Assembly (NCBI GenBank): GCA_965223835.1
Contig: OZ245022.1
Coordinates: 310,001-374,000 of the forward strand
Direction of reading: 5' to 3'
DNA: 64,000 nucleotides
Source: CAVYXZ01 sp965223835
GTDB lineage: Bacteria > Chloroflexota > Anaerolineae > Aggregatilineales > Phototrophicaceae
In this document: positions 47,089 to 55,071 of the stretch, piece by piece
Layout of the letters: each line of letters begins with the position of its first letter
How positions within the stretch are numbered: position 1 is the first letter of the stretch
Translations under genes and position numbers: made by a program
The notes under the pieces: generated by a model
What the model was told of the DNA's origin: nothing
The model's database searches: none
What the model saw: only the letters and a program-made list of their open reading frames with translations

Positions 47089-47877
47089 ATGAAAGTTATT
47101 ACCTTGCTCAATGAAAAAGGTGGCGTTGGCAAGACAACCCTGGCAACGCATATTGCGGCGGGCCTGGCGGTTAAAGGCCATCGGGTCGTATTGGTTGACT
47201 CTGACCCACAGGGTCATGCCACCGTTATGTGTGGTCTGCCCAAAGAACCCGGCCTGTACAACTTACTGGTCCGCGACACCGGATTTCGCGATACGATGCG
47301 GCTGGTTTCGCCCGACCAATATCAAATTCCTGATGTGCCGATGACTGGGCAATTGTTTGTTGTGCCCTCCAATATCGAAACACGAAATATCGCCAATTCA
47401 ATCTCCGATGCATTCGCAGTTAGTGATCGCATGGATGAACTGCGGGAAGTGGTTGATTTCGTCATTTTTGATACCTCGCCGACCCCCTCTCTGCTGCATG
47501 GCTCGATCTATTTGGCGACAGACTATATTATCTATCCAACCAAGTGTGAATATCTGTCATTCGACGGTCTGGTTGAGAGCATCAAGCATCGCGAAGCGGC
47601 TCAAGTCCACCGTGATCGCTGGAATCTGGGACCGATCGAGGTCTTAGGCATCGTGCCCACGATGTATCGCAAGGGAACGGTTGAACACTCCGAAAATTTG
47701 AAGGAACTAAAAAGCCAGTTTGGTGATATTGTCTGGCCGCCCGTACATCAGCGCACCATTTGGACTGAGGCTGTGACCATGCGACAACCCGTTTTCGCCA
47801 TCGCGCCCCATACGAAAGCAGCGGCGGAAGCGTTGGACCTGGTGGGCCGCGTCCTGCAGGCGGTGGTTCATGTCTAG
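47089..47877 (+). CDS. parA: ParA-family partition ATPase
   Basis: 262 residues. Deviant Walker A KGGVGKTT (about 10-17), second motif VVLVDSDPQGH, and Walker B-like FVIFDTSPTP. The family uses ATP-dependent DNA binding and ParB-stimulated hydrolysis to move plasmids or chromosomes. The gene overlaps parB by eight bases. The size suggests a type Ib-like or chromosomal-type ParA lacking an N-terminal helix-turn-helix, with the upstream winged-helix protein perhaps supplying the DNA-binding regulator. Confidence 0.9.
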   Translation: MKVITLLNEKGGVGKTTLATHIAAGLAVKGHRVVLVDSDPQGHATVMCGLPKEPGLYNLLVRDTGFRDTMRLVSPDQYQIPDVPMTGQLFVVPSNIETRNIANSISDAFAVSDRMDELREVVDFVIFDTSPTPSLLHGSIYLATDYIIYPTKCEYLSFDGLVESIKHREAAQVHRDRWNLGPIEVLGIVPTMYRKGTVEHSENLKELKSQFGDIVWPPVHQRTIWTEAVTMRQPVFAIAPHTKAAAEALDLVGRVLQAVVHV

Positions 47878-49048
47878 GGGGCGACGGCGCACGCGGGATA
47901 CGGCTGGCGCACTTTCTTCATTACAGCAAGCCGATATGGATATTTACAGTAGCCAGCAAATTCCACCGGAGATTGCGGAGTTAGATAATCGGCGCAAGCC
48001 CGCCCGACCTGTTCCCATTACCGACATTTACCCAGACCGCAGTCAGCCGCGCCGGGCTGTGCCAACGATTGTCAGACAACACTGGGATGGAAATCCACAA
48101 AATGTCGGCGACCTCTATGAAGGCTGGCTCTATGAAATCGAACGAGCCGGGAATGTCAATTTCGACTTGCGAGTCTACCTCGATCAAGTTTATTTACCGG
48201 ACGATGTTGAGGGCAATGACGACGACTCGGAAGCTGAACCGCTGGATCACTATTCACCGCTGGAACGCACACTGCTAAATCTGGCTGACCTGGCACTGAG
48301 CATTCAACAACATGGCTTGGCGAACCCCATAACAGTTGTGAAACAGGGTCGCATTTATCAACTAGAAACCGGTGAACGGCGCTGGCTGGCGTTCCATCTG
48401 CTCAACATCTACTTTCCAGACGACGACGAATGGTTACGCGTTCCTGCCTATCAGGTAGATGATCTGAGCGTATGGCGGCAGGCCAGCGAAAATAATGCGC
48501 GCACTGATTTGAATGCCATCGGGAAAGCCCGCCAACTGGCGATCTTATTAATGGATTTATTGCGCGAACAGGGCAACGAATTTTACACGTTTGAAGAGAT
48601 GATCGAGGCCGGACAACCAGAGCGCGAATACTATGCCCAGGTCGCCGATGGGAATACCTTTCGGATTCCGCGCGGTGCGGGCGAACGCTTGATTGGTGCG
48701 ATGGGCTTCAAAAGTCCAACGCAAATACGTCAGTACCGGCGGTTGTTGCGCTTGCCCGATGCAATTTGGCAACAGGCTGATGATGAGAATTGGACCGAAG
48801 CCCGATTGCGAAATGTCGACGATACCGTAACTACAGTTACGGTATCACCACCACGCCGGGGTGAGGCCGACGGCAATCCCTTTGTCGAACCCACCAACAA
48901 AAAGCGCCGGACGCAGGTGTGGAAATACGCGAGTCGGTTCGATCATCTAAATGAAAATGAACGGGAGCAAGCCCTGAAAGACATTGAAGCCGAGGAGCGC
49001 TGGTTGGCAGATTTGAAGACAGCTATTCAGCGCCGCCGATCAAAATAG
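47870..49048 (+). CDS. Divergent ParB-like centromere-binding protein
   Basis: 392 residues. Box I PDRSQPRR (55-62), box II SIQQHGLANPITV and TGERRWLAF (GERR 168-171) of the ParB CTPase core are present, but about 75 acidic residues are inserted between box I and box II. A helix-turn-helix lies near FKSPTQIRQYRRLLRLPD. The C-terminal dimer helix ends in KTAIQRRRSK. It would load on parS DNA as a clamp. A 26-bp palindrome sits inside its own gene (48821-48846). Confidence 0.8.
   Translation: MSRGRRRTRDTAGALSSLQQADMDIYSSQQIPPEIAELDNRRKPARPVPITDIYPDRSQPRRAVPTIVRQHWDGNPQNVGDLYEGWLYEIERAGNVNFDLRVYLDQVYLPDDVEGNDDDSEAEPLDHYSPLERTLLNLADLALSIQQHGLANPITVVKQGRIYQLETGERRWLAFHLLNIYFPDDDEWLRVPAYQVDDLSVWRQASENNARTDLNAIGKARQLAILLMDLLREQGNEFYTFEEMIEAGQPEREYYAQVADGNTFRIPRGAGERLIGAMGFKSPTQIRQYRRLLRLPDAIWQQADDENWTEARLRNVDDTVTTVTVSPPRRGEADGNPFVEPTNKKRRTQVWKYASRFDHLNENEREQALKDIEAEERWLADLKTAIQRRRSK
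48821..48846. promoter_or_regulatory. 26-bp palindrome inside parB, candidate parS site
   Basis: Arms GATACCGTAACT and AGTTACGGTATC (perfect complements) with a 2-bp centre. It encodes Asp-Asp-Thr-Val-Thr-Thr-Val-Thr-Val in the linker of ParB. In B. subtilis a parS lies inside spo0J, so an intragenic location has precedent. The sequence does not match the canonical 16-bp parS consensus, fitting the divergent ParB. Confidence 0.5.
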
Positions 49049-49122
49049 GCTTTTCCCAGATAACCCAGGTGCCCCCTCCCCTACCCGTAATTTTCGTTGA
49101 TCTCTTGCCTGTTTTTACGGTC

Positions 49123-49153
49123 GGGGGGGTAATTTGGGATAGTGGGGGAGGGG
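49123..49153 (+). other. G-quadruplex-type motif with pairing C-rich block
   Basis: Runs of seven, three, five and four G with loops of six, five and one bases. GGGGAGGGG can also pair with CCCCTCCCC at about 49072-49080. Confidence 0.45.
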
Positions 49154-49170
49154 AGAATCCATTTGGGATA
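49132..49170 (+). repeat. Two direct copies of ATTTGGGATA (iteron-like)
   Basis: Copies at 49132-49141 and 49161-49170, 29 bases apart, with a partial GTTTGGGATG near 49343. Two copies are too few to call iterons with confidence. Confidence 0.3.
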
Positions 49171-49599
49171 CTTATCAAACAAGTAAAAAAACAGGACTTA
49201 TCACCGAGTAAAAAATTAAGGGATCAGGTTTGGTAGCCAACCGCAGCCTGACCCCTCGTTGGGTGAAAAACCGGCATCCCGACCAACTTAACACCGGCTT
49301 TTCAGATTTACAGCCAACCCGTTGAGCTGGCTGAAATGCTAAGTTTGGGATGTGATTCATTCTACTCAATTCGTGCATTTTCAGCAACCGCCTTTTGACC
49401 AATCGGAGAAACCCCATACAGGCGATTTAAGCGTTCATTATCGGGATGGTACGGTCCAAGCCATCAAACTGCGTTATACGCGCCTGGTAGGGCTGTACGC
49501 CCCTTTTTGGGGGAATCCTGTCTGTAAGCTACTTTGAGTTGCGAAGACGGGCGATTTAGAGTATGATTAGAGGCACAATTTGATGGATTTCATTTGAGG

Positions 49600-49631
49600 A
49601 AAAAAAAGCCTGCGCAACCAACGCAGGCTTT
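49600..49631 (-). terminator. Orphan terminator, minus strand
   Basis: AAAGCCTGCG and CGCAGGCTTT form a perfect 10-bp stem with a 7-base loop, followed by eight T on the minus strand. No minus-strand protein gene lies to its right before the plus-strand primase, so it could end a small antisense RNA. Confidence 0.7.
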
Positions 49632-49728
49632 GAGAGGGGCTTATTACCATATTCAGCCAGCTCACTTCACGAAACACAGACCTAACTGAATTATAGATCT
49701 CGTATTGCCGAGGGGTTCACAAAAGCAT

Positions 49729-49742
49729 AACAATGCATTGTT
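49729..49742. promoter_or_regulatory. Perfect 14-bp palindrome upstream of primase
   Basis: AACAATGCATTGTT, its own reverse complement, about 95 bases before the primase start. Candidate operator; the winged-helix protein at 46817 is a possible binder (inference). Confidence 0.4.
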
Positions 49743-49814
49743 GAATGTCCTGACAATACACCCCATCAATCCCATCTATAGTTTAGCGTGAATTGGCGAA
49801 TTTGGCAATGGGCA

Positions 49815-49831
49815 CCACCTCAAAAAGGTGG
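49815..49831 (+). promoter_or_regulatory. Hairpin covering the primase ribosome binding site
   Basis: CCACCT (49815-49820) pairs with AGGTGG (49826-49831) across a 5-base loop. AGGTGG is also the ribosome binding site, five bases before the ATG at 49837, so the hairpin should lower translation. Confidence 0.45.
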
Positions 49832-49836
49832 CGAAA

Positions 49837-52221
49837 ATGCCAGATTCGTATGGTAACTACCATGCAGATTTGCGTGATTCGGCTATCGACTACCGTAACT
49901 GGGGCTGGTCAGTCATCCCGATTCGCGGTGATTCTGACCTCAAAAACCCGAAAGCGGCGGCGATTGCGTGGGCGCAATTTCAACAGCGACAACCAACTAT
50001 CGCTGAGATTGAATCGTGGTTTGATGCGCAACAATTTAGCGGGTTGGGCATTGTTTGTGGGCCAATTTCCGGGTTAATTGTCCTTGATTTTGACGATGCT
50101 GATTGTGCAACTGCTTTTGCTCGTGCCTGTCCAGATTTGACGCGGACATATACCGTTATATCCGGGCAGCGGGGTCTGCCACATTACTATTATCACGTTG
50201 ATGCTAATCTCAACGTTACCACTCGCCATACCCCGGGCGCAGATTTGCAAGCGGCAGGTACTTATGTTATTGCCGCACCGACCACAATTGCCAATCAAAC
50301 CTGGAACAACAGTTACGGTAGCGAACCGCTGAAGCTGACTATGGCTGACATCGAACGTATTCACGTTTTTTTGGATGCCTATCATTATGTTGCGCCATCC
50401 GTTAGAGATCAGGCAGAAATGTTGCCTTTGGCTACCAGTGCTGTTGAGCTGGCTGAGCAATACATGGCGCTGGCACGTCGGATTGGTCGTAATAATGCCT
50501 TGTTCCGAATTGGCAGTCTGGCGCGTGATTCCGGCTGGACATTGACTGCCGCCATTGAAGCACTACTTAACTGTCACGTTGTCCAGCCACCGAATGGTTC
50601 ACATCCAGCTGAAACGCCCGAACAGCGCCGTCAGGAAGGCCAGCGGACTCTGGTGAGTGCGTTTCGCTATGCGCCAAGACCATGTTTACAAACGCAACCG
50701 CCAAAACCTGGATTACCCAATGCCATACGAGAAAGCCTGCTCCAGAATGGTAAGGTCGGTGTTGCTCGTTTGCTGGATGGGCTGTTACTGGCGGGTATAG
50801 ACGCCAAAACCTGGTTTACGGAACGAATCGCCTGTGAAGCTGTGCGCATCTACGGGATTGGACGTCGCACGGTTCAGGCTGCACTCAAGGCTTTGCAATC
50901 ACTTGCGCAGGAATCCCCCCGGAACCCCCCGAAAAAACAAGATGCTAACGCTGCTAAAGAGCAAAACAAAAGAAGAAAACAATGTTCTTTTGTTACCGGT
51001 GCAAACCGAGTCAAAACGGGGGGGCGCCCGGCACAACAATTCAAAATGCCGACCAATGGACAGCTTTATCGGTGGCTTGGTGTGCGGCCTTCCGGCAGTG
51101 ATCGTCTGGACGCGGCGGCACTACAATCGCCAGCGGCCTATCGCCGGGCGCTACAACGAGCGCTGATCGGACGGCGGCCAGGGCAATATTCGCGGCAGTG
51201 GTTGGCGGGGCGGTTAGGTGTTTCCGTCTGGACCAGTCGCCGCTATGATCGAGACATTGGCATAACGGTAGCGCCACGCTACAGCGAAGGGCATATTCAT
51301 TGGTCGAATCTGGACCGTTTACCCTTACAAGTAGGTATCTCACAGCCGAATGGTATCTTCATTCAAACGGCTGATGGGCGTTGTTATCCACCTGTGCGGA
51401 GTATCGCCACTCGCTTACTTCGACAGCAGCACACGCTGTTGCTGAAGCGCCGACAATGGAATTATTACAAAATTTATTACGGAAATGAACAGGTTTTGCC
51501 AATTGAATCTGGTGTAAGTGGGCGCTTGTCCATTAGTGAAGAAATTCACAAACATGCTGTTAGAAGGAATTCAATCGGGCAAACATATAGTGTACCAATT
51601 GAGAAGCCGCATACCACGACAGCAGCGCTCAACCAGCACAACCAGGCGTTGGCGATGGACGCCGAATCAACCGAATCTCCCGAACCGGAAAAATGCCTCT
51701 GGGTCTGTTCCAATTGTATGAAATCGCATCTTACAACAGTTCATCCTGGTGCTTGCGACAACTGCCAAACAACCAACTGGGAAACAGTGCCGGCAGTGAT
51801 CTGGCAGGATGTCGAACGCTGCAAACGCTGGTGGCGCAACCGCTATCAACAGCATCGCGCCAATCTGGCTCCTTCTCGGGAATCGGTGACCTTACTTAAT
51901 GAGCGGCAACTGCGGCTGGCGGATCGTCTTTATGAGCAGGTCCGGCAGCGCACACCAGATCGAGCGATCACGCGCAGGCTGGCTCGGCAGTTGGTTCGGG
52001 AGCGGGGTAGTGGGGCTGTCGAAAAGGCGTTGCAACTGCTCGGCGAGCGTCAGACAATTTACAACGCTGCTGGCTTTATCCTCACCGTATTGGGGAATGT
52101 TTCGGCACAAGCGGCAACCGCGACCACGACTGACCATGCCGCATGGGTCGAGCGTTTGCAACAATCACCCTATGCGCAATTTTATGCCAACGCTAACCAG
52201 TTCATGGATAGTGTCAGCTAA
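49837..52221 (+). CDS. Bifunctional primase-polymerase with zinc ribbon and winged helix
   Basis: About 794 residues from the ATG at 49837. The N-terminal Prim-Pol domain (about 10-155) has the catalytic D84-F-D86 (LIVLDFDDAD), H117 (GLPHYYYHVD) and GTYVIAAPTT. A basic linker (RNPPKKQDANAAKEQNKRRK) leads to a helix-turn-helix-like region (YSRQWLAGRLGVSVWTSRRYDRD) and a zinc ribbon (CSNCM ... CDNC). No helicase domain is visible. Such proteins prime or initiate replication of plasmids and phages. Belongs to the ParA/ParB module. Confidence 0.8.
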   Translation: MPDSYGNYHADLRDSAIDYRNWGWSVIPIRGDSDLKNPKAAAIAWAQFQQRQPTIAEIESWFDAQQFSGLGIVCGPISGLIVLDFDDADCATAFARACPDLTRTYTVISGQRGLPHYYYHVDANLNVTTRHTPGADLQAAGTYVIAAPTTIANQTWNNSYGSEPLKLTMADIERIHVFLDAYHYVAPSVRDQAEMLPLATSAVELAEQYMALARRIGRNNALFRIGSLARDSGWTLTAAIEALLNCHVVQPPNGSHPAETPEQRRQEGQRTLVSAFRYAPRPCLQTQPPKPGLPNAIRESLLQNGKVGVARLLDGLLLAGIDAKTWFTERIACEAVRIYGIGRRTVQAALKALQSLAQESPRNPPKKQDANAAKEQNKRRKQCSFVTGANRVKTGGRPAQQFKMPTNGQLYRWLGVRPSGSDRLDAAALQSPAAYRRALQRALIGRRPGQYSRQWLAGRLGVSVWTSRRYDRDIGITVAPRYSEGHIHWSNLDRLPLQVGISQPNGIFIQTADGRCYPPVRSIATRLLRQQHTLLLKRRQWNYYKIYYGNEQVLPIESGVSGRLSISEEIHKHAVRRNSIGQTYSVPIEKPHTTTAALNQHNQALAMDAESTESPEPEKCLWVCSNCMKSHLTTVHPGACDNCQTTNWETVPAVIWQDVERCKRWWRNRYQQHRANLAPSRESVTLLNERQLRLADRLYEQVRQRTPDRAITRRLARQLVRERGSGAVEKALQLLGERQTIYNAAGFILTVLGNVSAQAATATTTDHAAWVERLQQSPYAQFYANANQFMDSVS

Positions 52222-52299
52222 ATGTACGTTGGCGAGAGTAAGACGGACAGGATGTTCGTATTGCTTTTTCTCGAAACAGTTGACTTAGTAGAAATGACA

Positions 52300-52321
52300 A
52301 CGTCGCCCAGGAAGGCGACGT
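52300..52321. other. Hairpin downstream of the primase gene
   Basis: ACGTCGCC and GGCGACGT form an 8-bp stem with a 6-base loop. No T-tract follows on either strand, so it is not a standard terminator. Confidence 0.4.
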
Positions 52322-52412
52322 CACCGATGGAAAAGCCAGCTACACACAGAGGTATTTTCAGGTCTCTATGGGTCTTCAATAGCATAACACGTCGCCTGTT
52401 AAGAAACAGCAA

Positions 52413-52423
52413 TAATCCGGTTA
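52413..52423. repeat. 11-bp direct repeat, right copy
   Basis: TAATCCGGTTA, identical to 46621-46631; see that entry. Confidence 0.3.
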
Positions 52424-52466
52424 ACATCACACTAAGAAATTAACTTCTAGTGACAATTAACAATAA

Positions 52467-52982
52467 TCAGGTACGGTCATTGTTGTTGTTTCCATATTTT
52501 CGGAGCAGGGCGTTTGCCATCTCTGTCAGGTTTTCAGGATCATTTACGAACATGCTCGCTGCAGACGACAGCCAAACGGTCTTGGGTAGCCATTCATTTA
52601 TGCTCAGTGGTTTATCTTCAGGCAAACGCTGATTCTGTTTAATTCCCAAAACCTGCACATTCGGATCTTGATTATCCCAGGCAGATTTGTCCCAGTAGCG
52701 ATGAAGCAATATCAACTGATTGCCAATATACTCTTGTTTATTATTATTTATAACAAATGTACTATGTGGTGTGGATTGTAGGTTTACGAGCATTGCCGTA
52801 TCCCAGATTACCGCATCCGACGGTTCACCCATATTGTGATGACGTACAACCACAATAAAGGTCTTTACATGGCCTTCGACAATCTGCTCGTTTGACCACT
52901 CGGACTCACCGTTGTAATCGCCGATCAATCCGATTCGCGTGCCGGGTGAAAGCGCAATCTTGCGCAAATCTTCAGGTTTCAT
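52467..52982 (-). CDS. Hypothetical protein, 171 aa
   Basis: I do not recognise a family. The protein looks soluble, mixed alpha/beta, acidic to neutral, with Asn-rich ends (CADL-free; tail KYGNNNNDRT). No signal peptide or membrane segment. GAGG lies about ten bases before the ATG. It is the first gene right of the replication module and could belong to either side. Confidence 0.55.
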   Translation of the reverse strand: MKPEDLRKIALSPGTRIGLIGDYNGESEWSNEQIVEGHVKTFIVVVRHHNMGEPSDAVIWDTAMLVNLQSTPHSTFVINNNKQEYIGNQLILLHRYWDKSAWDNQDPNVQVLGIKQNQRLPEDKPLSINEWLPKTVWLSSAASMFVNDPENLTEMANALLRKYGNNNNDRT

Positions 52983-53043
52983 AGCACTTTACCTCGTGTG
53001 CCTTTGCCTCTGTGAGACTTAGCGTTGTTCTTTTTCGTCCTGA

Positions 53044-54936
53044 TTATGCCTTCACCACCTCGAAATCCAGCACCAGTTTTTCGCCAGCATATTCAATATG
53101 ATACTGTGTTGCGCCAAACTCGGTCTGGCAGTACGGATTATCGAAGCGCGGGTAATTGTGAATCTCTACCACAGCATCAGCTACCTGCAAATCGCCGTGC
53201 CAGCCAAATTCAACGGTGCCAGCGGTGGGCGACTCATAGCGCACATCCAGCCCACTGCATTCAATATCAGCGCGGGTTATCGCTTCAACAAACTGTTCAA
53301 ACGACTCCCAGTGCGTTGCATCGCCCAGTTCACACACCCAGATGTTATCTACCGAGTCGGCCCGCAGCTCGATTGTTGGATGGTTATCGTCATAGCGGTC
53401 TTCCAGCCAGCGATAGCCATGTTGTGAATACAGCGCGATAAAGCCATCACCTTTACGCCCACAGACCCAGTTACCACGCTCCACCACGTCATCAAACGCG
53501 GCCCGCGGGAAATAGGCATGGCTGAAGGGCAGGGCATCATCGGGTGGGAGATGGTGAATGCAGACCAGTACATTCTCATGCTGCACCGCGCGCGGCAGAA
53601 TACCGTTGCCACCCCAGAAATTAGGCCGCGACTGTTCATCCTCCGAACCGGGATGATTGGTAAAAACGACGGCATCCGGGTCCAGTGTTGCCTGCCAGGA
53701 GTGCTGTTGATAGCCAGGTTTGCCAGGGCGATAGGACTGCGCACAACTGAGCATGTAATGCGGCGTGCGGTACGTCTGGACATGCACCTCGGTCATGCCG
53801 TGACAGTCGATGTTGCGATCAATGATTTTTCCATATTCCTGGGCTTGCCAGTTCCACACCTGATAGTAGCGTTGCAGGTAGTCCTCATAGAGCATGATGC
53901 CGAATTTGCTGCGAGTTGCCTGCGCCAGGTCATAAATGCTATCGTGAATGTAATCTTGAATGCTCCAGTACAGATGGCCGTCAATCAGATCATCGAACTT
54001 CAGGCCATATTTCGGCGCATCAGCGATCTCGATGCTGTGGCGTTCTTTAAAGAGGCGTGGTCCATCCAGATCAGCCGCGATTTTTTCAAAGATCGGTGGG
54101 CAACGGTAGGTACTGGTCGCCAGTGGCACGGTCCCCAGGCTGGCCGGATTGTTGTAGAAGCCCATGCCGAACATCAACCGAGCCGTGTTGGTCGCGTCTT
54201 CATTGCGGGCACCCTTGATGAGTCGCGGATAGGTGCGTCCATGCGTGCAACCCATCAAGCCACGATAGGTATGCAACGCCATCTCGAACATGAGGATGTC
54301 AATGCAGACTTTTGCTTGATGCCGAATGTCTGGTTGCTGCGCAAAATCGTGTAAATTTACCAGCGCCAGTAAATCTTCTTCAAAATAACAGTTCGATAAC
54401 CACTCGCTGAAGCCAAACCGTGCCCGGTAACTAAACCAGCGCCGGATGAGATTCAGCGCATGGTCAATGTGATATGCTGCGTCTTTTCCCGAATTGTTGA
54501 AAGTAGCATCTGGGAACAACTGGGCCGCCAGCAGTTCGTCGCTGTGAAAAATAATCTGGTGATTCTCGGTCCAGTAGCAGCGCCGGTTGTCGCCACCCGC
54601 TTCATCCCACCAGTATTTGAACTTCAAGATGCGATCTTCAATCGCCGCCACCATCTCCCGCGAGAGCAGGGGGCTGTCGCGGTACAGATACAAAATGCGC
54701 AGCAGGCCGCCTACGCTAAAATCGCAGCAATCGCGCCGCGAATCGACAAATTCCAGCGCGGCCTGAATCAACGTTTCGTCAACGCTCAGCCCCAATTCCA
54801 GCCGGGCGATCTGGTTAAAGAAGCCTATCCGAGCATACTTGCCCAGCCAGCCATCGTATTCCTGGTTGGCGCAGTATTCCAGATATTGCTGCCGTCTTTC
54901 TTCGTATGTTGAATGGGGAGTAGACCAATAGTCCAT
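53044..54936 (-). CDS. Large toroid/lyase-like hypothetical protein
   Basis: 630 residues. The N-terminal 350 residues are helical with (alpha/alpha)-toroid character (LGKYARIGFFNQIARLELGL, CYWTENHQIIFHSDELLAAQLFP, FGFSEWLSNCYFEEDLLAL). The TENHQI and SEWLSNCY segments resemble active-site loops of polysaccharide lyases of this fold. The C-terminal part is beta-rich (GYQQHSWQATLDPDAVVFTNHPG, WGGNGILPRAVQHENVLVCIHH). No signal peptide. Divergent from GH4 by about 135 bases, so probably carbohydrate-related; exact family not named. Confidence 0.65.
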   Translation of the reverse strand: MDYWSTPHSTYEERRQQYLEYCANQEYDGWLGKYARIGFFNQIARLELGLSVDETLIQAALEFVDSRRDCCDFSVGGLLRILYLYRDSPLLSREMVAAIEDRILKFKYWWDEAGGDNRRCYWTENHQIIFHSDELLAAQLFPDATFNNSGKDAAYHIDHALNLIRRWFSYRARFGFSEWLSNCYFEEDLLALVNLHDFAQQPDIRHQAKVCIDILMFEMALHTYRGLMGCTHGRTYPRLIKGARNEDATNTARLMFGMGFYNNPASLGTVPLATSTYRCPPIFEKIAADLDGPRLFKERHSIEIADAPKYGLKFDDLIDGHLYWSIQDYIHDSIYDLAQATRSKFGIMLYEDYLQRYYQVWNWQAQEYGKIIDRNIDCHGMTEVHVQTYRTPHYMLSCAQSYRPGKPGYQQHSWQATLDPDAVVFTNHPGSEDEQSRPNFWGGNGILPRAVQHENVLVCIHHLPPDDALPFSHAYFPRAAFDDVVERGNWVCGRKGDGFIALYSQHGYRWLEDRYDDNHPTIELRADSVDNIWVCELGDATHWESFEQFVEAITRADIECSGLDVRYESPTAGTVEFGWHGDLQVADAVVEIHNYPRFDNPYCQTEFGATQYHIEYAGEKLVLDFEVVKA

Positions 54937-55071
54937 CGGTATGTCCTTTAAGTATTTTGCTATATCTGTGTCTGAGTATCCCGGAAAATGGTCCTACAAT
55001 CCCGCTGGATTCTCCGGGCGCTTATGTTATGCTCCACTGTTGAAAGCTGACATTGCAAAGAAAGGTTTACC

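Larger units (their letters stand above)
49049..49836. other. Non-coding interval between parB and primase, possible replication origin
   Basis: No credible gene. It holds a C-rich block (49070-49087), a complementary G-rich block with four G runs (49123-49153), ATTTGGGATA twice (49132-49141 and 49161-49170), a minus-strand terminator hairpin (49600-49631), a perfect 14-bp palindrome (49729-49742), and a hairpin that covers the primase ribosome binding site. Such density of structure suits an origin or copy-control region. Confidence 0.45.

Noticed and set aside
49175..49417. 80-codon minus-strand frame in the parB-primase gap
   Set aside because: Low-complexity, no ribosome site, no family; it runs over the repeat region and is probably chance.
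49352..49537. 61-codon plus-strand frame in the same gap
   Set aside because: GTG start without ribosome site and no recognisable family, though its composition is not impossible for a protein.
52222..52443. 73-codon plus-strand frame directly after the primase gene
   Set aside because: It spans the hairpin at 52300 and the direct repeat, and shows no domain pattern.
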